Of a stretch of 64,000 nt of DNA, positions 11,293 through 23,414 are shown one piece after another. The stretch comes from Sialis fuliginosa (lineage: Eukaryota > Arthropoda > Insecta > Megaloptera > Sialidae): positions 9,548,001-9,612,000 of the forward strand of contig OY540810.1 of NCBI GenBank assembly GCA_961205875.1, given 5' to 3'. The translations under genes and the position numbers were made by a program. How positions within the stretch are numbered: the first letter of the stretch is position 1; every line of letters starts with the position of its first letter. A model generated the notes under the pieces. It had not been told where the DNA came from, did not search any database, and saw only the letters and a list, made by a program, of their open reading frames with translations.

Positions 11293-13254
11293 TATAATTT
11301 TTTTTAATTATCACTGTTGCAATTAAAAAGCTGACAGACACAATACAGTGTTGATTCCTTTAGTATTCCATTTTTCCGATTTCGGTTCGGTTGACTTTAA
11401 ACGTATTTTTGCAATTGAAGCTGATTTATAAATATGTATCTTGAATTCATCTCTTTGGTATAGAATTTATTTTAAAATAATTAATTTCATATTGCTTCAT
11501 GTACGTATTCCTATGCTTTTAAACATACATTTTTATTTTTTTCAATCGTTCTGAAATAGCAATAATAAGTTACAAAGCAAATTGTAAAAATATTTACTTT
11601 AACGATGTCTTTTGTATAAAAAAGTCAGTTCAAAAGATGAATATATTTTCTGGAATTATTAAAAAAAAAGTCTATATATATCAGAATTTAAAAAAAATAA
11701 TGTACGGAATACCTTCAGGGCTAGATTGGTGAAATTATATCTGGTTCAATAAAGTCAGACAGTTTCTCTGTATTTCTTTTAAATTTGAACAACGCAATTG
11801 TTTTCTTCTTCTTCTTCTTCATAATATTATGGAATGCTTGTAAAAACGAATATATGTTTGCTAAAATTTGCTTCAATTCCTCACATACGTAAAATTAGGT
11901 CGTGGGATTTTTTTAAAAGTCTAAATATGTCAGGCTCAAAAAACTAAAGTAATCATAGCGCATTCTGATTTCTCAGCTCCAATCAAAATGCGAATATCAT
12001 GTCGTGATTTTTGGCTTATTAAAAAATTGCCACAAGGCATTGGATTAATAAAGCTAATTATTGTTTTTTGGTTATTTCCAATGTAGATACTTAACATGAT
12101 TTTATTCTAAATTAAAAAAGAAATATTTGTATATTGACCTTTGCTGATATTAATAAACGAATCCACTAAAAAAAAAAAAAATTTGATATTTTTACCACAT
12201 TGCATCGTGGTTGCATTAATAACCGTTTGCAACACCATGTGGTTTTTTTTTTTTACAAGAATGTAATTTGTGTTTTGTGGTCTTTTTGAAAATTATTGGG
12301 TGTTTAAGTGTGTTACCGATGCAGTCCCCGCTCACTGTTTCAGTTTGCAAAGAATTATTTTAGTTAGCTTTAGATTAGTTTTTAGGTAAATTTAACTAAA
12401 TGTTGTCTTATGTAAGCCACTTTACTACTAATAAATATGATGATTAAAAAATATTGATATTTCATTTCCTTTGTCTGTCAGACTAATATTTACTGACATT
12501 TTAACTTGAAAATATGTTTAGTGATCTGGGTTAAAGTGCTACGATACGAAATTCGAATTTTGGTTGAATCTGAGAAGTCAGAATGTGTTGTTGTCGCTAT
12601 AATAATGAACGTAATGTGTGTAATGAAAATAACAATCAAAAGTCATTATTAGAATGTAAGGTCAATTCGTTAGTACAATCATTTTTAGTTTGATAAACAA
12701 CATCCACGTTTGAAGTATGAAGACATAACGAAATCTTTAAGCAAAAAACCAAAGCAATGTGGTTTGTATTCACAAACAATATTCTCTCTAATTTTTCAAG
12801 AATGCCGACAGGAAAATATTGTAAAGCTTATATCTCATGGCGTATTGGAAACTAAATAACACGAATTTATTGTTCCTAGTTTTTTATTTTGTATATGAAT
12901 TCAATTTTGATAAATAATTTACCAACATAATTTCCTTTCTTACAAGAACATAAACTTTCTCAACTGAAACGTCTTATTCGGTATTAATGTAGTTATCTAC
13001 TTAAAGATACGTATTTTCTCAATTTTGTGCTTTATTTTATATTCAAGTTACAAAGAAGTTCCAGTCTCTTAGTTTTTGAAAATATGAAGTAAGTAAACAG
13101 TTTGAATATCAAATAAGGTATAACCATTACAATAAAGATCGAAATTAGGGCAAAGGAGACGCAAATACATAACCCCTTCCCATTTTATAAGTACCTTATT
13201 ATTAAGATGTAAATATCATACGACTGGATAAAAATGGGCAACATTAAAGAACAT
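11293..13254. other. AT-rich DNA, simple repeats only
   Basis: A (TTC)n run of about 17 bp lies at 11804-11820, and several A or T homopolymers of 10-14 bp occur (12167-12181, 12243-12254). No open frame or shared repeat recognised. Confidence 0.4.
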
Positions 13255-13345
13255 TCAAAAAAAAAGAAAGAGAGAAAACGTCATAAAAAGAAGAAGATGA
13301 GGAACATAAAACGAGAGAAAAATTATAAAATACGACACTTGAAAT
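13255..13345 (+). repeat. Purine-rich tract
   Basis: About 90 bp on the plus strand are nearly all A and G (for example AAAAAGAAAGAGAGAAAACG, AAGAAGAAGATGAGGAACAT). This is low-complexity polypurine sequence. Confidence 0.6.
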
Positions 13346-14020
13346 AATCACAATAAAATGTTAGAAGCAGTGTAGTAAAATAAGGACGACGAAGAGAATG
13401 GGCTTGGAGGTGGAGAGAAGGGGTCTATGTAACATAACGTCGTATACTCGTTTGAAGCTACTAATAAAGATGGTGCTGCAGCCTTTCGCCGTTATTGTTA
13501 TTGCAAAATGAAATGTTTTCATAGGGAACCTGTCAGGTGTGAAATTGCTTGAATAAGACGACGTCGTTACGGATTGCTACAGTGGGTGTTACATTTTGAA
13601 AGGTAAACATGGTGTTCATGGAAGGTGTATATGTATAGGCTCGCGTAATAACAGGTGCACCTACGTGGAAATCAAAAAAAACGTCACTATCTGTTACGTG
13701 TAATAAAAATATTTTCATGTGTCAGAATGAATTCATATCGGTATCGTTTGTATGTTTTTTGTATAGGTATTTGATGTTTTTTTGTTGTTGTTTGAGTACC
13801 ATACACTGTTGCTTTGAAAATATATGACATTTATTATATTTGTAGTAGGTATCTAATTTCTTGGAGCAATATTAATTCTACTTATACAGTTGGGTCTCTT
13901 TTTATGCGGATCTTTTTTATTTATCCAAATTCAAGCGAGGTGACTAATGAAAGCTGACAATTGAAAATGAATTTAAATATAAACACATTTTGTATTGTTA
14001 AAATAAAAAAAAAACAAAAA
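13346..14020. other. AT-rich DNA, no feature seen
   Basis: The 61-codon minus frame at 13533-13718 has no recognisable domain. Nothing else noted. Confidence 0.35.
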
Positions 14021-14445
14021 ACGTCTGCATAGTAAATGCACAGTGCTTTCTCGTGCTAAATTCACCAAAGGTAGTTAATTATTGAACAATTTAAATAGAA
14101 ACAGATAGTGTTTAGATAAATTGCCTGGAATTGGTTAACCATTTAATTTTTATACAATTTTACTAAAAAATATTAGTTTGAAATTTTGCTTAAAACGCAC
14201 CTGATTATGTTTTCGTATATTTAAAAATATTCGTAAATTAAAAATATATGAAAAAATATTCAGGTGTATTTTAAGAAAAATTTCGAACTAATATTTTTTA
14301 GTAAAATTGTATAAAAATTAAATGGTTAACCAATTCCAGGCAATTTATCTAAACACTATCGGGTTTTATTTAAATTATTCAATAATTTCCTACTTTTGGT
14401 GAATTTAGCACGGTGAAGTACTGTGCATTTACTTGGCAGATGTTT
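14021..14445. mobile_element. Family E: near-continuous 425-bp palindrome
   Basis: Left and right halves are reverse complements almost to the centre (about 14232), with roughly 200-bp arms. Examples are GTAAATGCACAGTGCTTTC against the complement of GAAGTACTGTGCATTTAC, and CCTGGAATTGGTTAACCATT against AATGGTTAACCAATTCCAGG. There is essentially no spacer. It has the form of a palindromic MITE, and a transcript would fold into one long hairpin. Confidence 0.8.
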
Positions 14446-15510
14446 TATTATATCGTGTCTCGTGTCATTGTTAATGTTCACAAGTGCATGCCAAATTAAT
14501 AATTCTTTTTCATTATTGTAAGTCTGTGATTTGAATAATAATGGCTCTTACTTTTTAATAAAATTAAATACGCAAAAAAATTAGGTTCTGTATCAATTTC
14601 TTTATGCTATTTTTGGTTTATTTTAACTCAGTATGTACTGCATAAAAAATACATTACTATATTAATTTTTTTTATGGAAAATACTTCATTCGTTATTTCA
14701 AAATTAATAAATCAACATGCGTCGAATAGAATTTTAATTACGCTTTAATTTTCGCTATCATTTTGAAAAACATTTGTCTATTTATAAATGCGTTATATTC
14801 ATTTATATAATTTATAAAAACAACACCATTTGTGTTGTTAGCCTGGAACGATTTTTTAGTCCAATTAGGGTTGAACTTTGAAAAATTGCGATAAAAGTGT
14901 ATTTTAAATTCACCTTTAATTATTATTATATCAGTAGTTATAAAAAAAGTATATTAATACAAGTTTAAGATGCACTTAGAAAATGTTTACGTCTTTCATT
15001 AAAAGACCAGGGGTTTCTACGTTTCTAGATCTAGGACTTTATATAATTATAATTTCGACTGAAAACATCATAATAGTTTTTTTCAACCTGTAATTTGTCC
15101 TTTTATTTCGTCTATCATTGTAAATATCTTGATTCTATTTTATTCCACTATAAACATCTTTATAATTGAAATATGGTGAATTCGTTATTTCAATTTTTAC
15201 GAGTATATTGATTAAAAATGTAAGTAAGTCATTCCTGGAACATCAACGTTTTAAATTTATCTCAAATGCAATAATCGGGCAGATTACAGTTTAAATGATT
15301 GAGATGCTTTTTGCGGACTCGACAAGATTGCAGAATTAATATCGACCTAGAAAATTTGCAAACTTGCTCTTCTGATACCGGTATTTTGGTATACTTTAAT
15401 TAAAATGCTATAATTTGAAATTTTAATACGTATAACTAGATTATATAACAGTGTTTTATGTCGGCAAACAGGGGACATTTTTATTTATCCATCCAATAAA
15501 TATAAGAAAT
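14446..15510. other. AT-rich DNA, no feature seen
   Basis: No gene or clear repeat. TTCCTGGAAC-like and GGACATTTTT motifs are isolated. Confidence 0.4.
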
Positions 15511-15621
15511 ACTTAAGAGGAGATGAGTTCCAAAACTCGTTTGTTACTTTTTTTTAAATTGAGATGCAACGGATTTTTAAAATAATGGAACGAATGAGTT
15601 TTCGAACACCTCCTCATAAGT
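15511..15621. mobile_element. Family D MITE, short copy
   Basis: The left end ACTTAAGAGGAGATGAGTTC is mirrored by GAACACCTCCTCATAAGT at the right. The ends and subterminal AAACTCGTT-like block match the longer family D element at 42453-42680, from which this differs by loss of the central part. Confidence 0.7.
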
Positions 15622-15841
15622 TTATATATTTATTATTCATGTTTCACCATTTTCACCATCTAGGTTGTTTCGTTCGTTCAGAGATATTTTGGAATGTGAG
15701 CTTTAAAAAAATGTATTTTTTTACTTATAATTTCTTTTGAATATCATTTCTAAGGTATTATATATGTATTATATACAGCCAGTGAAAAATGGTCAAAAAT
15801 TAGTTAATACAATAGGCCTTTAACAACCTAGATAAAATTAT

Positions 15842-15964
15842 AACAATATTTTTGGAAAGATATTAAGGCTGGATACATTGTATAATATTTTTTGAATATT
15901 GCTTATAATCAATGTATTAATATCATACAATGTATTCCAGCTTTAATATCTTTCTAAAAATATA
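15842..15964. mobile_element. Palindromic MITE-like element, about 120 bp
   Basis: ATATTTTTGGAAAGATATTA and GGCTGGATACATTGTATAAT are mirrored by the segment ending TAATATCTTTCTAAAAATAT (15938-15961) with few mismatches, across a loop of about 30 bp. No coding. Confidence 0.65.
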
Positions 15965-18300
15965 TAAAAGTTTATGAAATACATAAAAAATAATTATTTA
16001 TTATTTCAATGAACTTTTTGAAGTCAAGTATCTAACTAGTTTTACAATTTAACCCAGTTGATAATGTCAGTACATTATGAATAAGTAGTGAGTATAATGC
16101 GAGTTTGGAATCAAAACTAACAATGAATTTGTAATATCAGCATAGATAAATGCAATAACCGATGGTTTTATTGGAATTTCGAACATTATTTTGTAACAGA
16201 ATAAACTTGAATTAAATTTTTATGCTTATTGTTAGACATTATATATTTGAAAAGGTTGGCTAACTTATAAAAACAAAACCATCGTCTATTCTTGAATACA
16301 TTTATACACCCCTACGTGGTTGTTATTATTTAAAACAATGGCATAAAGCAGTTGGAATCCAGAAACAGTTTGTTTTGAATTCTCCTGTCTCCAGCGGTTT
16401 TACGAATGATGTATGCTTGCCGAGATTTATCTACATTATCCAGCCATCCTTCTTTAGATTCCTTATTTTGTCCTTACATCCTGTCAAATTTGTCATCTCA
16501 AGATCTGTTATATCATCATATTTTTCTTCATACTTTATCATTTACCTTGTAGCTATGAATAAACCTCACCGCACCCCGTCTTTTCCTTAATGCCCCTATT
16601 TTGTGTGCATATTACATGAAATTTATCATTTCTTGACTAGTTTGCGAGATATTTTCCCTCCTTTTCATGTCTTTAATAATAAGTGGTCGTATAAAAGGGG
16701 ATATTCACAGTAATTACTTATTTGGATTGATATATTTCTTTACTACAATGAATTTCACGTTACATAGATAACAATTACTAGCATTATTAGTAATATATTT
16801 CAAGATTTTATTGTTCGATTTTGATTTTTTAACCGTTTTTTTTTTAACCGAATTTCACTTTGTCGTCTGCCGGTCACAGCAAAATATTCTATAAACTACC
16901 TACATATATAAGCTAGAAATTTTACATATATATAGTACATTAGCCTAAATAACGTGAAAGAATCGAATCAGAAAAAAACGTTAAACACAAAAGTTTAAAG
17001 GTTGAAAGTAAATTAAAATTTTTGGATCCAAGGCCGTAATCATGGCTTAAAGTTGACACTTTTGGTCAAAATTATTAACGTAATATAATTTATTTAAAGG
17101 AACCATTTTTCTGTTCATCTATGAAAATAAATTTATTTTTGATTAATTCTAAGTAAAGTTTTCTAAAAGTTTTCCCTCTAGGAGATACGAATAAAAATAA
17201 AAAGATGTAAATATAAAAAGTTTCCTGCCCTCTTAGAGAGGAAATTATTGGTTTTAGTAGTTTGCACCAATAACAACTTTTGATCAGTACACTTTAAACT
17301 ACCATATTAATAAGTTACAAAAAAATTTCAAAAAATCCATTGCTTTTGTGGGGAAACTTTTTTCCAGTTTTTCGATTAACCGGAATCCAATCAATATAAC
17401 AAATCCAGTTTTAAGCAATAAAATGCTTTGTAAAGGACATATACGGAATCTAATATTGTAAAATTTGATAACATTCAAGAAACTTCGAGTAGAAACGCAA
17501 AACAGATTATCTGTAAATATGAACGTGACAATATTAATAATAAATGTACATAGTTTAAATAATCAACTGAGTTACCGATTATCGTACTCCGTGTGGACTA
17601 GAGCATCGAGAGCGAGAGAGAGGAGACACATGTTACGTACCGCGTTATTTTTTATTTTATTACTTTTTAATGTGTTCTCATCCCCCACAGTTCGCTCCCC
17701 ATATTTGTTTTTCGCGGCAAGTGTATAGCTTAATATCATTTAAATTCGGAAATGTGTTTTGTATAAAATTTTCATTCAACGTATGTTTTATTTTGTGACA
17801 TTGCTTTATTGTTTGTACATACACGCTTTTTACGGCCCCCATATTGTACAATATTTAATAAATATAAACAGTCGTGTATCTTTTATCTAAAGTACATAAC
17901 AATAAAAGTAATGATTATTGTTGATACATTTGTATGACATACTGTAAGTAAGGTAAAGACGCCAAATTTCGACCCCTTGCCAATCTCTGAAAATAACTAG
18001 TATCTTCTCAAATCAATTTCGGGAACTTAAAATATTTAACGTTTCACGGCCATTTTAGTAATTTTGAAGGCTCAAATATACTTACTTAGCTTTTTTTAAG
18101 AAAAAAAGCTAAAATATGAGTTTTTTTATAAAATATTGTTTGATTACAGTTATATTAGATATATGTATATATTGTAGTTAACATAAAATCTCAATATATC
18201 TTTCGTTATTTGTAATGATGAATGACGATGCAAACAAGTTTGAAGTTATGCATCCGTTTTATTAAAAAAAATTAAGTTTCAAATTTGCGAGAAAAATCCT
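15965..18300. other. AT-rich DNA, weak terminal-repeat pair
   Basis: CCGATGGTTTTAT near 16159 and AAAACCATCG near 16275 could be ends of a 130-bp element, but the match is short. A GAGAGCGAGAGAGAGGAGAC run lies near 17608-17630. The frames at 16375-16590 and 17465-17728 show no recognisable domain. Confidence 0.35.
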
Positions 18301-18602
18301 TATATCGTCCCCCAACGGTAGCTTAATATCGTATTGAGACGTTAACTAAAGGTTTAGAATAATGTATTTTTTGATTCACTGACTCGACTGATTCGTTTGA
18401 AGTCTATAGAAAAGGGAATCCAAAAATTATTTTTTTCAAAAATCTCATCACTTCTGTTTTTGGGTTATAAATCTACGTCTATATACCAAATTTCAATTTA
18501 ATAAGTATACTTATAAATGAAAGAATGGGAGGGCTGTGCTGTGGCATACAGAAGACGGACGGACGGACAGAGCGAAACCACTAGTTTTCTACGGATCCCT
18601 AA
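18301..18602 (+). repeat. Retroposon-like 3' region
   Basis: The segment ends ACGGACGGACGGACAGAGCG, then ACCACTAGTTTTCTACGGAT and CCCTA. An AGGGTTCCGTA-type end of this kind (here on the complementary strand) is a common insect interspersed-repeat terminus, and a related end is at 37805-37827. No coding. Confidence 0.5.
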
Positions 18603-19185
18603 AAATGATATTTTGTAAATTATCGTACTGTCAATTAATATAAATAAATTAAGATATTGATTTCATTTGTAATTATATTATTTCGTTATTCTATAATTCT
18701 ATTTTAAATAATTTCATATCTGATAAAGTAATTTTTATTAAAATTTATGTAAATCAAATATTCAGTGATATATAAAACGAAATGAAAAATTGTCTTTCGT
18801 AAAGAAAAATATACAAGGAAATATAAACCAATGAAGCCAATAGATGCTTGGGATTCAGAGAGAGAAGAGAAAATTAAGTTTTCGTATAATTTAATACCTT
18901 TACGGAAGTGTTACTTTCATTGAACTTTTTCATATTTATTATTCTATTCATATGAAAATACCATCAATGGAATAAAAATGAAAATTAAGCTTTATATTTT
19001 AAGGTGCGGAAATCTTAAGAAGTTTTTTGTAAGAGTATTTTATTTAAGTGGTAAATTTATTAAACGACTTTGAAAATAATATTTTTGTTTTTTGATATTA
19101 ATCTGCTTGGAGTAATTTTGTTACAACAATTTAAATGATTTTAGTCTTCCTATCAACAGTAACATTTTGATGTGTACATTATACA
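18603..19185. other. AT-rich DNA, no feature seen
   Basis: Nothing recognised. Confidence 0.4.
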
Positions 19186-19325
19186 AGACTCTATAGTTAC
19201 TTTTTAAATGAATTTATAAATTTCATCTTCTGCAACATAAAAATTTATTTTTGTTGAAAACAAAAAATAGATTTTCTGCAAAGATGGAATTTATAAATTA
19301 ATTAAAAAAAAAAAACTAGTCTTCT
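19186..19325. repeat. Imperfect palindrome, about 140 bp
   Basis: AAGACTCTATAGTTAC.. and TTTATAAATTTCATCTTCTG are mirrored by CTGCAAAGATGGAATTTATAAA and an ACTAGTCTT end, with a short A/T-rich loop near 19256. Possibly a MITE remnant. Confidence 0.5.
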
Positions 19326-20056
19326 TTAAATTTTTTTGATCTACCAGAAAAAGTCATAATATATAGAAAAAACGGGAAAAATTGAGAGAAAAGTAGTATT
19401 TTCTGAAAAACGTGAAAATTACTATTTAAAATGCACGTTAAATTTTGCATTGAGCAAAGCCTAGATATCAATTGTCAATGCTAAGTTTGTGGCTACCTTA
19501 TTTTTTGGTTTCGTTAATATTTCAATTTTTACGGACACCCTATTATACATTATATTATTTATAACAAAACTATTAAAACGATTTCTAAAAAAAAAAAAAA
19601 TCTTTAATAAAGACTTTATTTTTATTTTGAATTTGTATTTTACATTCTAAGTACCTTTTTAATTCCTAGAGGAACAAAAAAAAATGTTGTTGCGATGCAA
19701 ATAGACGATCTTAAAGGTTTTTGGTGAGCTGAATACGGAATCCTTTCCCAAAATTGTTAAATAAGTTCAAGTTTTTGAGATATCCTAACCTAAAATTCCC
19801 AAAAATGCAATATTTTCTAAAGTTTTCTTTCGCAGTAATAAATAATTCTATCTCTCCTTTTTAAAATGAACATTTACTTTTGATTGCACGTTTTTTTTTT
19901 GCTGAAATACACTTGTTTGACGAGTTTATTATATTTGTGTGTAGTATAGTATATTTACATTAGTCCATTATAACGTTATGTGTCTAGCTTGTATTCTTAC
20001 TTTTAAAAATATCATACCTTTAAACTAAAAGAAAAATCGTATAGTGAATAGTAAAT
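19326..20056. other. AT-rich DNA, no feature seen
   Basis: TACGGACACCCTATTATAC near 19531-19549 looks like a lone element terminus. No partner end found. Confidence 0.35.
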
Positions 20057-20272
20057 AACTTTTTGAGAAAAAATAAAACCAACTTCAAATAAACCCTAAA
20101 AGTACTGAATAACTAAATTTAACAGTTTTTGAAGTCAGTTTTATTTTTTTCACTCTTAAATTTTTTATTTGATTCGCACCGATTTCAAAAATTGTTAAAT
20201 TTAATTATTATATACTTTTCAGTATTTTTAAGGTTTTTTTAAAGTCGGTTTTATTTTTTTCTCAAAAAGCTT
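20057..20272. repeat. Inverted repeat of a GTCGGTT-type element
   Basis: CTTTTTGAGAAAAAATAAAA.. (20058 on) is mirrored by GTTTTATTTTTTTCTCAAAAAG ending at 20269, and TACTGAATAACTAAATTTAA pairs with the 20190-20226 segment. Ends of the AAGTCGGTTTTATTTTTT type are frequent in lepidopteran repeats as I remember them. Confidence 0.6.
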
Positions 20273-21428
20273 TTTATTTTTACCTTTTGAGTGACGTATC
20301 AGATTGGTCAGATTCTGATAAAATTTATATGGGACCACTAAGGTTTGCAATCCCGCAGACTTTTTTTTCCCGCGGGAATTTTGCGGGAAATCTGCAAATC
20401 CCGCGGAATCCCGCAGTTTTTCCAAAATTTTTATTATTCATGCTTAAAATTACTATTATTTAATTAACATGACAATTAAATAATGAAAAATAGTTTCATA
20501 GCGGTAACATATGATATATAAACGTAACATGTACCGTATAGACCGACGTAAAATCCATAAAATACACCTGTGAATAGGAGATTGTCTAATATGTTAGGTA
20601 CAACTACAAGATGCTTCTAACTACTTTTGTCTTTTTGTTCGATTATCCATTTCAATTTTTTTAAGTCCTTCGTTGCGTATAAATTAGCCCTTGTTTTATA
20701 CGTAGGTCGCCTTTTACGCCGCGCTGGTATATACGGTAAGTCACGTAAAACTAAACCACTAAATATCATTATTTACGGTTGCATTTTAGGGACAATCTGT
20801 TAAAAAAAAATCGTGTAGATCGTATAGAAAAAGATAGTTTTGAGAAAACACGAATTTTGTGTATTAAATTTTTGTGGTTAACTTTCATTTAATCTACCAT
20901 TCTTCTTCTAAATTTTTGTATTTCGTATTTTTTATGTTTTTTTTTGTAATCTGCGGGCTGTTCGAGCTTCATTCGTCGCCTGAGTCGCACGAATCCTGGC
21001 ATGTTTTAATCGGTTGTGAGGTCACATTTTTCGAACGTTTTTTTTTTTAATTCTGGAGGTATATAACCACTTAACTAATCGTGAACAAGATATAATTTAT
21101 TTCACTAGTTTCATATTCAGTCATCTCAACCTTAATTTTTTTGTTCAAAATTGTTACCTTTTTTATCCATATTTACGCTTTATAAGTATTCAAAACGCAC
21201 ACGACCTACAAATTTAATGTTCAACAAATTCCGCGCGGATCCCGCATTTTCAGTGCGGGATCCGCAGATCTCCAAAACGTGCGGGATCCCGCGGGAATGC
21301 GGGATCCCGCATTGCGGGATTGCAAACCCTAGGGACCACCTTGGGAGTATACTCTTTCAAACAAACAAAAAATCGTCCAAATCAGTGCCGAATTGAGAAC
21401 CAACTCCTTTTTTTAAGTCGGTTAAGAA
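20273..21428. repeat. Family K repeat split by a hAT insertion
   Basis: The left part is 20273-20338, including GATTCTGATAAAATTTATAT and then GGGACCAC; the right part is 21332-21428, including AAACAAACAAAAAATCGTCC and TTTTTAAGTCGGTTAAGAAT. Read together they form one recognisable insect interspersed repeat whose usual phrases are contiguous. The 993-bp element between them is flanked by an 8-bp duplication, so it inserted into this older copy. Confidence 0.65.
20339..21331. mobile_element. hAT-type non-autonomous element
   Basis: The termini TAAGGTTTGCAATCCCGCA (left) and the complement of TGCGGGATTGCAAACCCTA (right) are 19-bp inverted repeats with one mismatch. The flanks carry the same 8 bp, GGGACCAC, at 20331-20338 and 21332-21339. 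An 8-bp target duplication with a TAGGGTTTGCAA-like end is diagnostic of hAT elements. Subterminal regions are dense in CGGGA and TCCCGC motifs on both sides, typical transposase-binding repeats. The 81-codon plus and 65-codon minus frames cover only these motif-rich ends, so no transposase is encoded. Confidence 0.88.
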
Positions 21429-21926
21429 TAAGAAAGATTGAATTGATGAAAACTTATCTCATTGCTAATATATGAGATAAATATCCAAAATTATTATTAT
21501 AGGCACTTTTAGGTTATAATAAGATTTTAAACGGAACAAAAATTGATATTGATACATATTCAATATATCAAATAAAATATGAACTGAAAAAAATATTAAT
21601 GATCATAAAAACTAATAAAGTATAAAAAAATATTTTCCAAAATACTAACTTGAATCGATATTCACTGACTACTAATAGTTAATTTAACTTAAGGATGTAA
21701 TTAAAACGTTCTAAAAATAAACAAATCAAAACACAGACAAACATTTGGAACCCCTGCATTATCCAACGCTCTTATAAGTAATAGACTTCAAAACCTTAAT
21801 TATAACATTTCAAAAGCCGTACATAATTTAATATTTATAATTACTGCCACAAACATGACCAAAAATGCATTACATTCACTGCATGTAATCCATTGTTTAA
21901 GCACAAATAACTTCACCACAAGATAT

Positions 21927-21929
<3 letters not shown>
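21429..21929. other. AT-rich DNA, no feature seen
   Basis: Nothing recognised before the CA microsatellite. Confidence 0.4.

Positions 21930-21983
<54 letters not shown>
21930..21983 (+). repeat. (AC)27 microsatellite
   Basis: 54 bp of uninterrupted AC dinucleotides, followed by an imperfect CGCACACACAC continuation to about 22010. The 71-codon minus frame across it (runs of CV) is an artefact. Confidence 0.97.
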
Positions 21984-21990
<7 letters not shown>

Positions 21991-22305
21991 CACTCATGTG
22001 TACACACACATACATATGTACATAGATGCATAGAGCTCTGACAACTTTAATTAAACTCTACATTTCGCGTTGTTCTCACTGCCTCTAGTGTTAACATCCA
22101 TCCGTCTGGCTTGTAAATGCATGTATGCAGTTCATATTTACTTACCATGTACAGTGTTAGAAGGTTGGATGATGCTGGCTGATATGGGAGATCTAACAAA
22201 ATTCACTCACTCACTACCTGTTTATTTAATCAAGAACAACTGTTTTGTTTGAGTTGTTATTTTATTTTGATAATTCATCTTGATCAGATGTGTGTTGATT
22301 AAGAG

Positions 22306-22465
22306 ACAATTCCACTGTAATTTTTTTTTAAATATTTTTTTTTGCATTATCGAAAAATATGTTCATACACATGCTATTAAATTTTGGTCGTGAAATTCGA
22401 ATTGCTATAATAGCCTTTCTTAGAAAAAGAGATCGGCCAGCTACGTGCAAAATATAAGGTTTAAA
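22306..22465 (+). repeat. Family M retroposon-like repeat, 5' part
   Basis: It shares ATTCCACTGTAATTTTTTTT, CATTATCGAAAAATATG, AAAAAGAGATCGGCCAGCTA and CGTGCAAAATATAAGG with the longer minus-strand copy at 24605-24893. The CAGA-repeat 3' tail present there is missing here. Confidence 0.65.
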
Positions 22466-22496
22466 ATTAGCATCTCACATGCTAATTTTAAACCTA
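22459..22496. repeat. Perfect 17-bp stem hairpin
   Basis: AGGTTTAAAATTAGCAT and its exact reverse complement ATGCTAATTTTAAACCT flank CTCAC. It sits at the truncated end of the family M copy. Confidence 0.75.
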
Positions 22497-23414
22497 TTAT
22501 CTCGAAACATCGTTTTTCAAAACGGTGGATGATTTTAAACGAAGGGTTTTCAAGCTATCCGTTTTAAAATTTGCCATATCATTCTTCACGTCTTTCTTTA
22601 ACGTCATACGGAAGCTTTTTTGTATTTGAAAATTTCACATTCAAACAACGAAAAACTGCCGAAAAAGGCACGATTATGTTGAAATGACCACCATTTTGTT
22701 TATTTTCATACAGTTTTTCATACTGATTAATAATCTTTTTGGTTTTATTCTTTCAGACAATTTTCGGAGGAGTAGGTATGTAAAATGTTACGGGTAAAAG
22801 GTTTAAAAGGGAAAACAAAATGGCATAGTTAATTTTTTATTAACATTGATTTAATTTCTAAAAAAACCAAAACAAAAATCTGATTTAAAAAAATTAATCT
22901 CATAAACATTTGCACTTTTTGTTTCTTCCAGTTTTCTTCTAATCATTCTCTATTTTACCCAAATAAATTCTGTCTGTAAAATAAACATTGACTTATATAC
23001 AACAAAAACAAATTTTTCACTTTAGAATTTTAAAAACACCCCCTTCTCCCCCACACGCGCACGCACAGATTCATCTTATCTTTTCAAGCATTATTAATGT
23101 AGAAAGTATGCGTGCAATGCCTCCGAGCAGATTTTTCATATTAAGCTCCAACACATCACGTCCAAGTTTATAAAAGTTTGGGAAGCTAGTACACATAATA
23201 TTTTCCAGGCCGAAGATGGATATATAATCTTTAGTAAAGTTAGTCTGACACGAATAAGTCTCTTCGTCCTAGCCCGCGGCAGCGGAGTCTCTGTATAGAC
23301 AAGCTAATCTTAATTTGCACAACTTAATGGGTAAATATTCCTACTGCTTGCTTCTGCTTTTAGCAGGAATTCGTGTTGCAAACTTACTGTCGTGCTCCAA
23401 TTCGCACATTTGTT
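22497..23414. other. AT-rich DNA, no feature seen
   Basis: No supported gene or shared repeat. Confidence 0.4.

Noticed and set aside
16159-16289. 13-bp inverted pair CGATGGTTTTAT/AAAACCATCG as a MITE
   Set aside because: Too short in AT-rich DNA, with no mirrored interior and no target duplication.
17465-17728. Possible first exon near GAGAGCGAGAGAGAGG
   Set aside because: Low-complexity purine run, no clear splice donor or promoter context, and no domain in the 87-codon frame.
21800-22015. 71-codon minus frame rich in CV
   Set aside because: It is a translation of the CA microsatellite.
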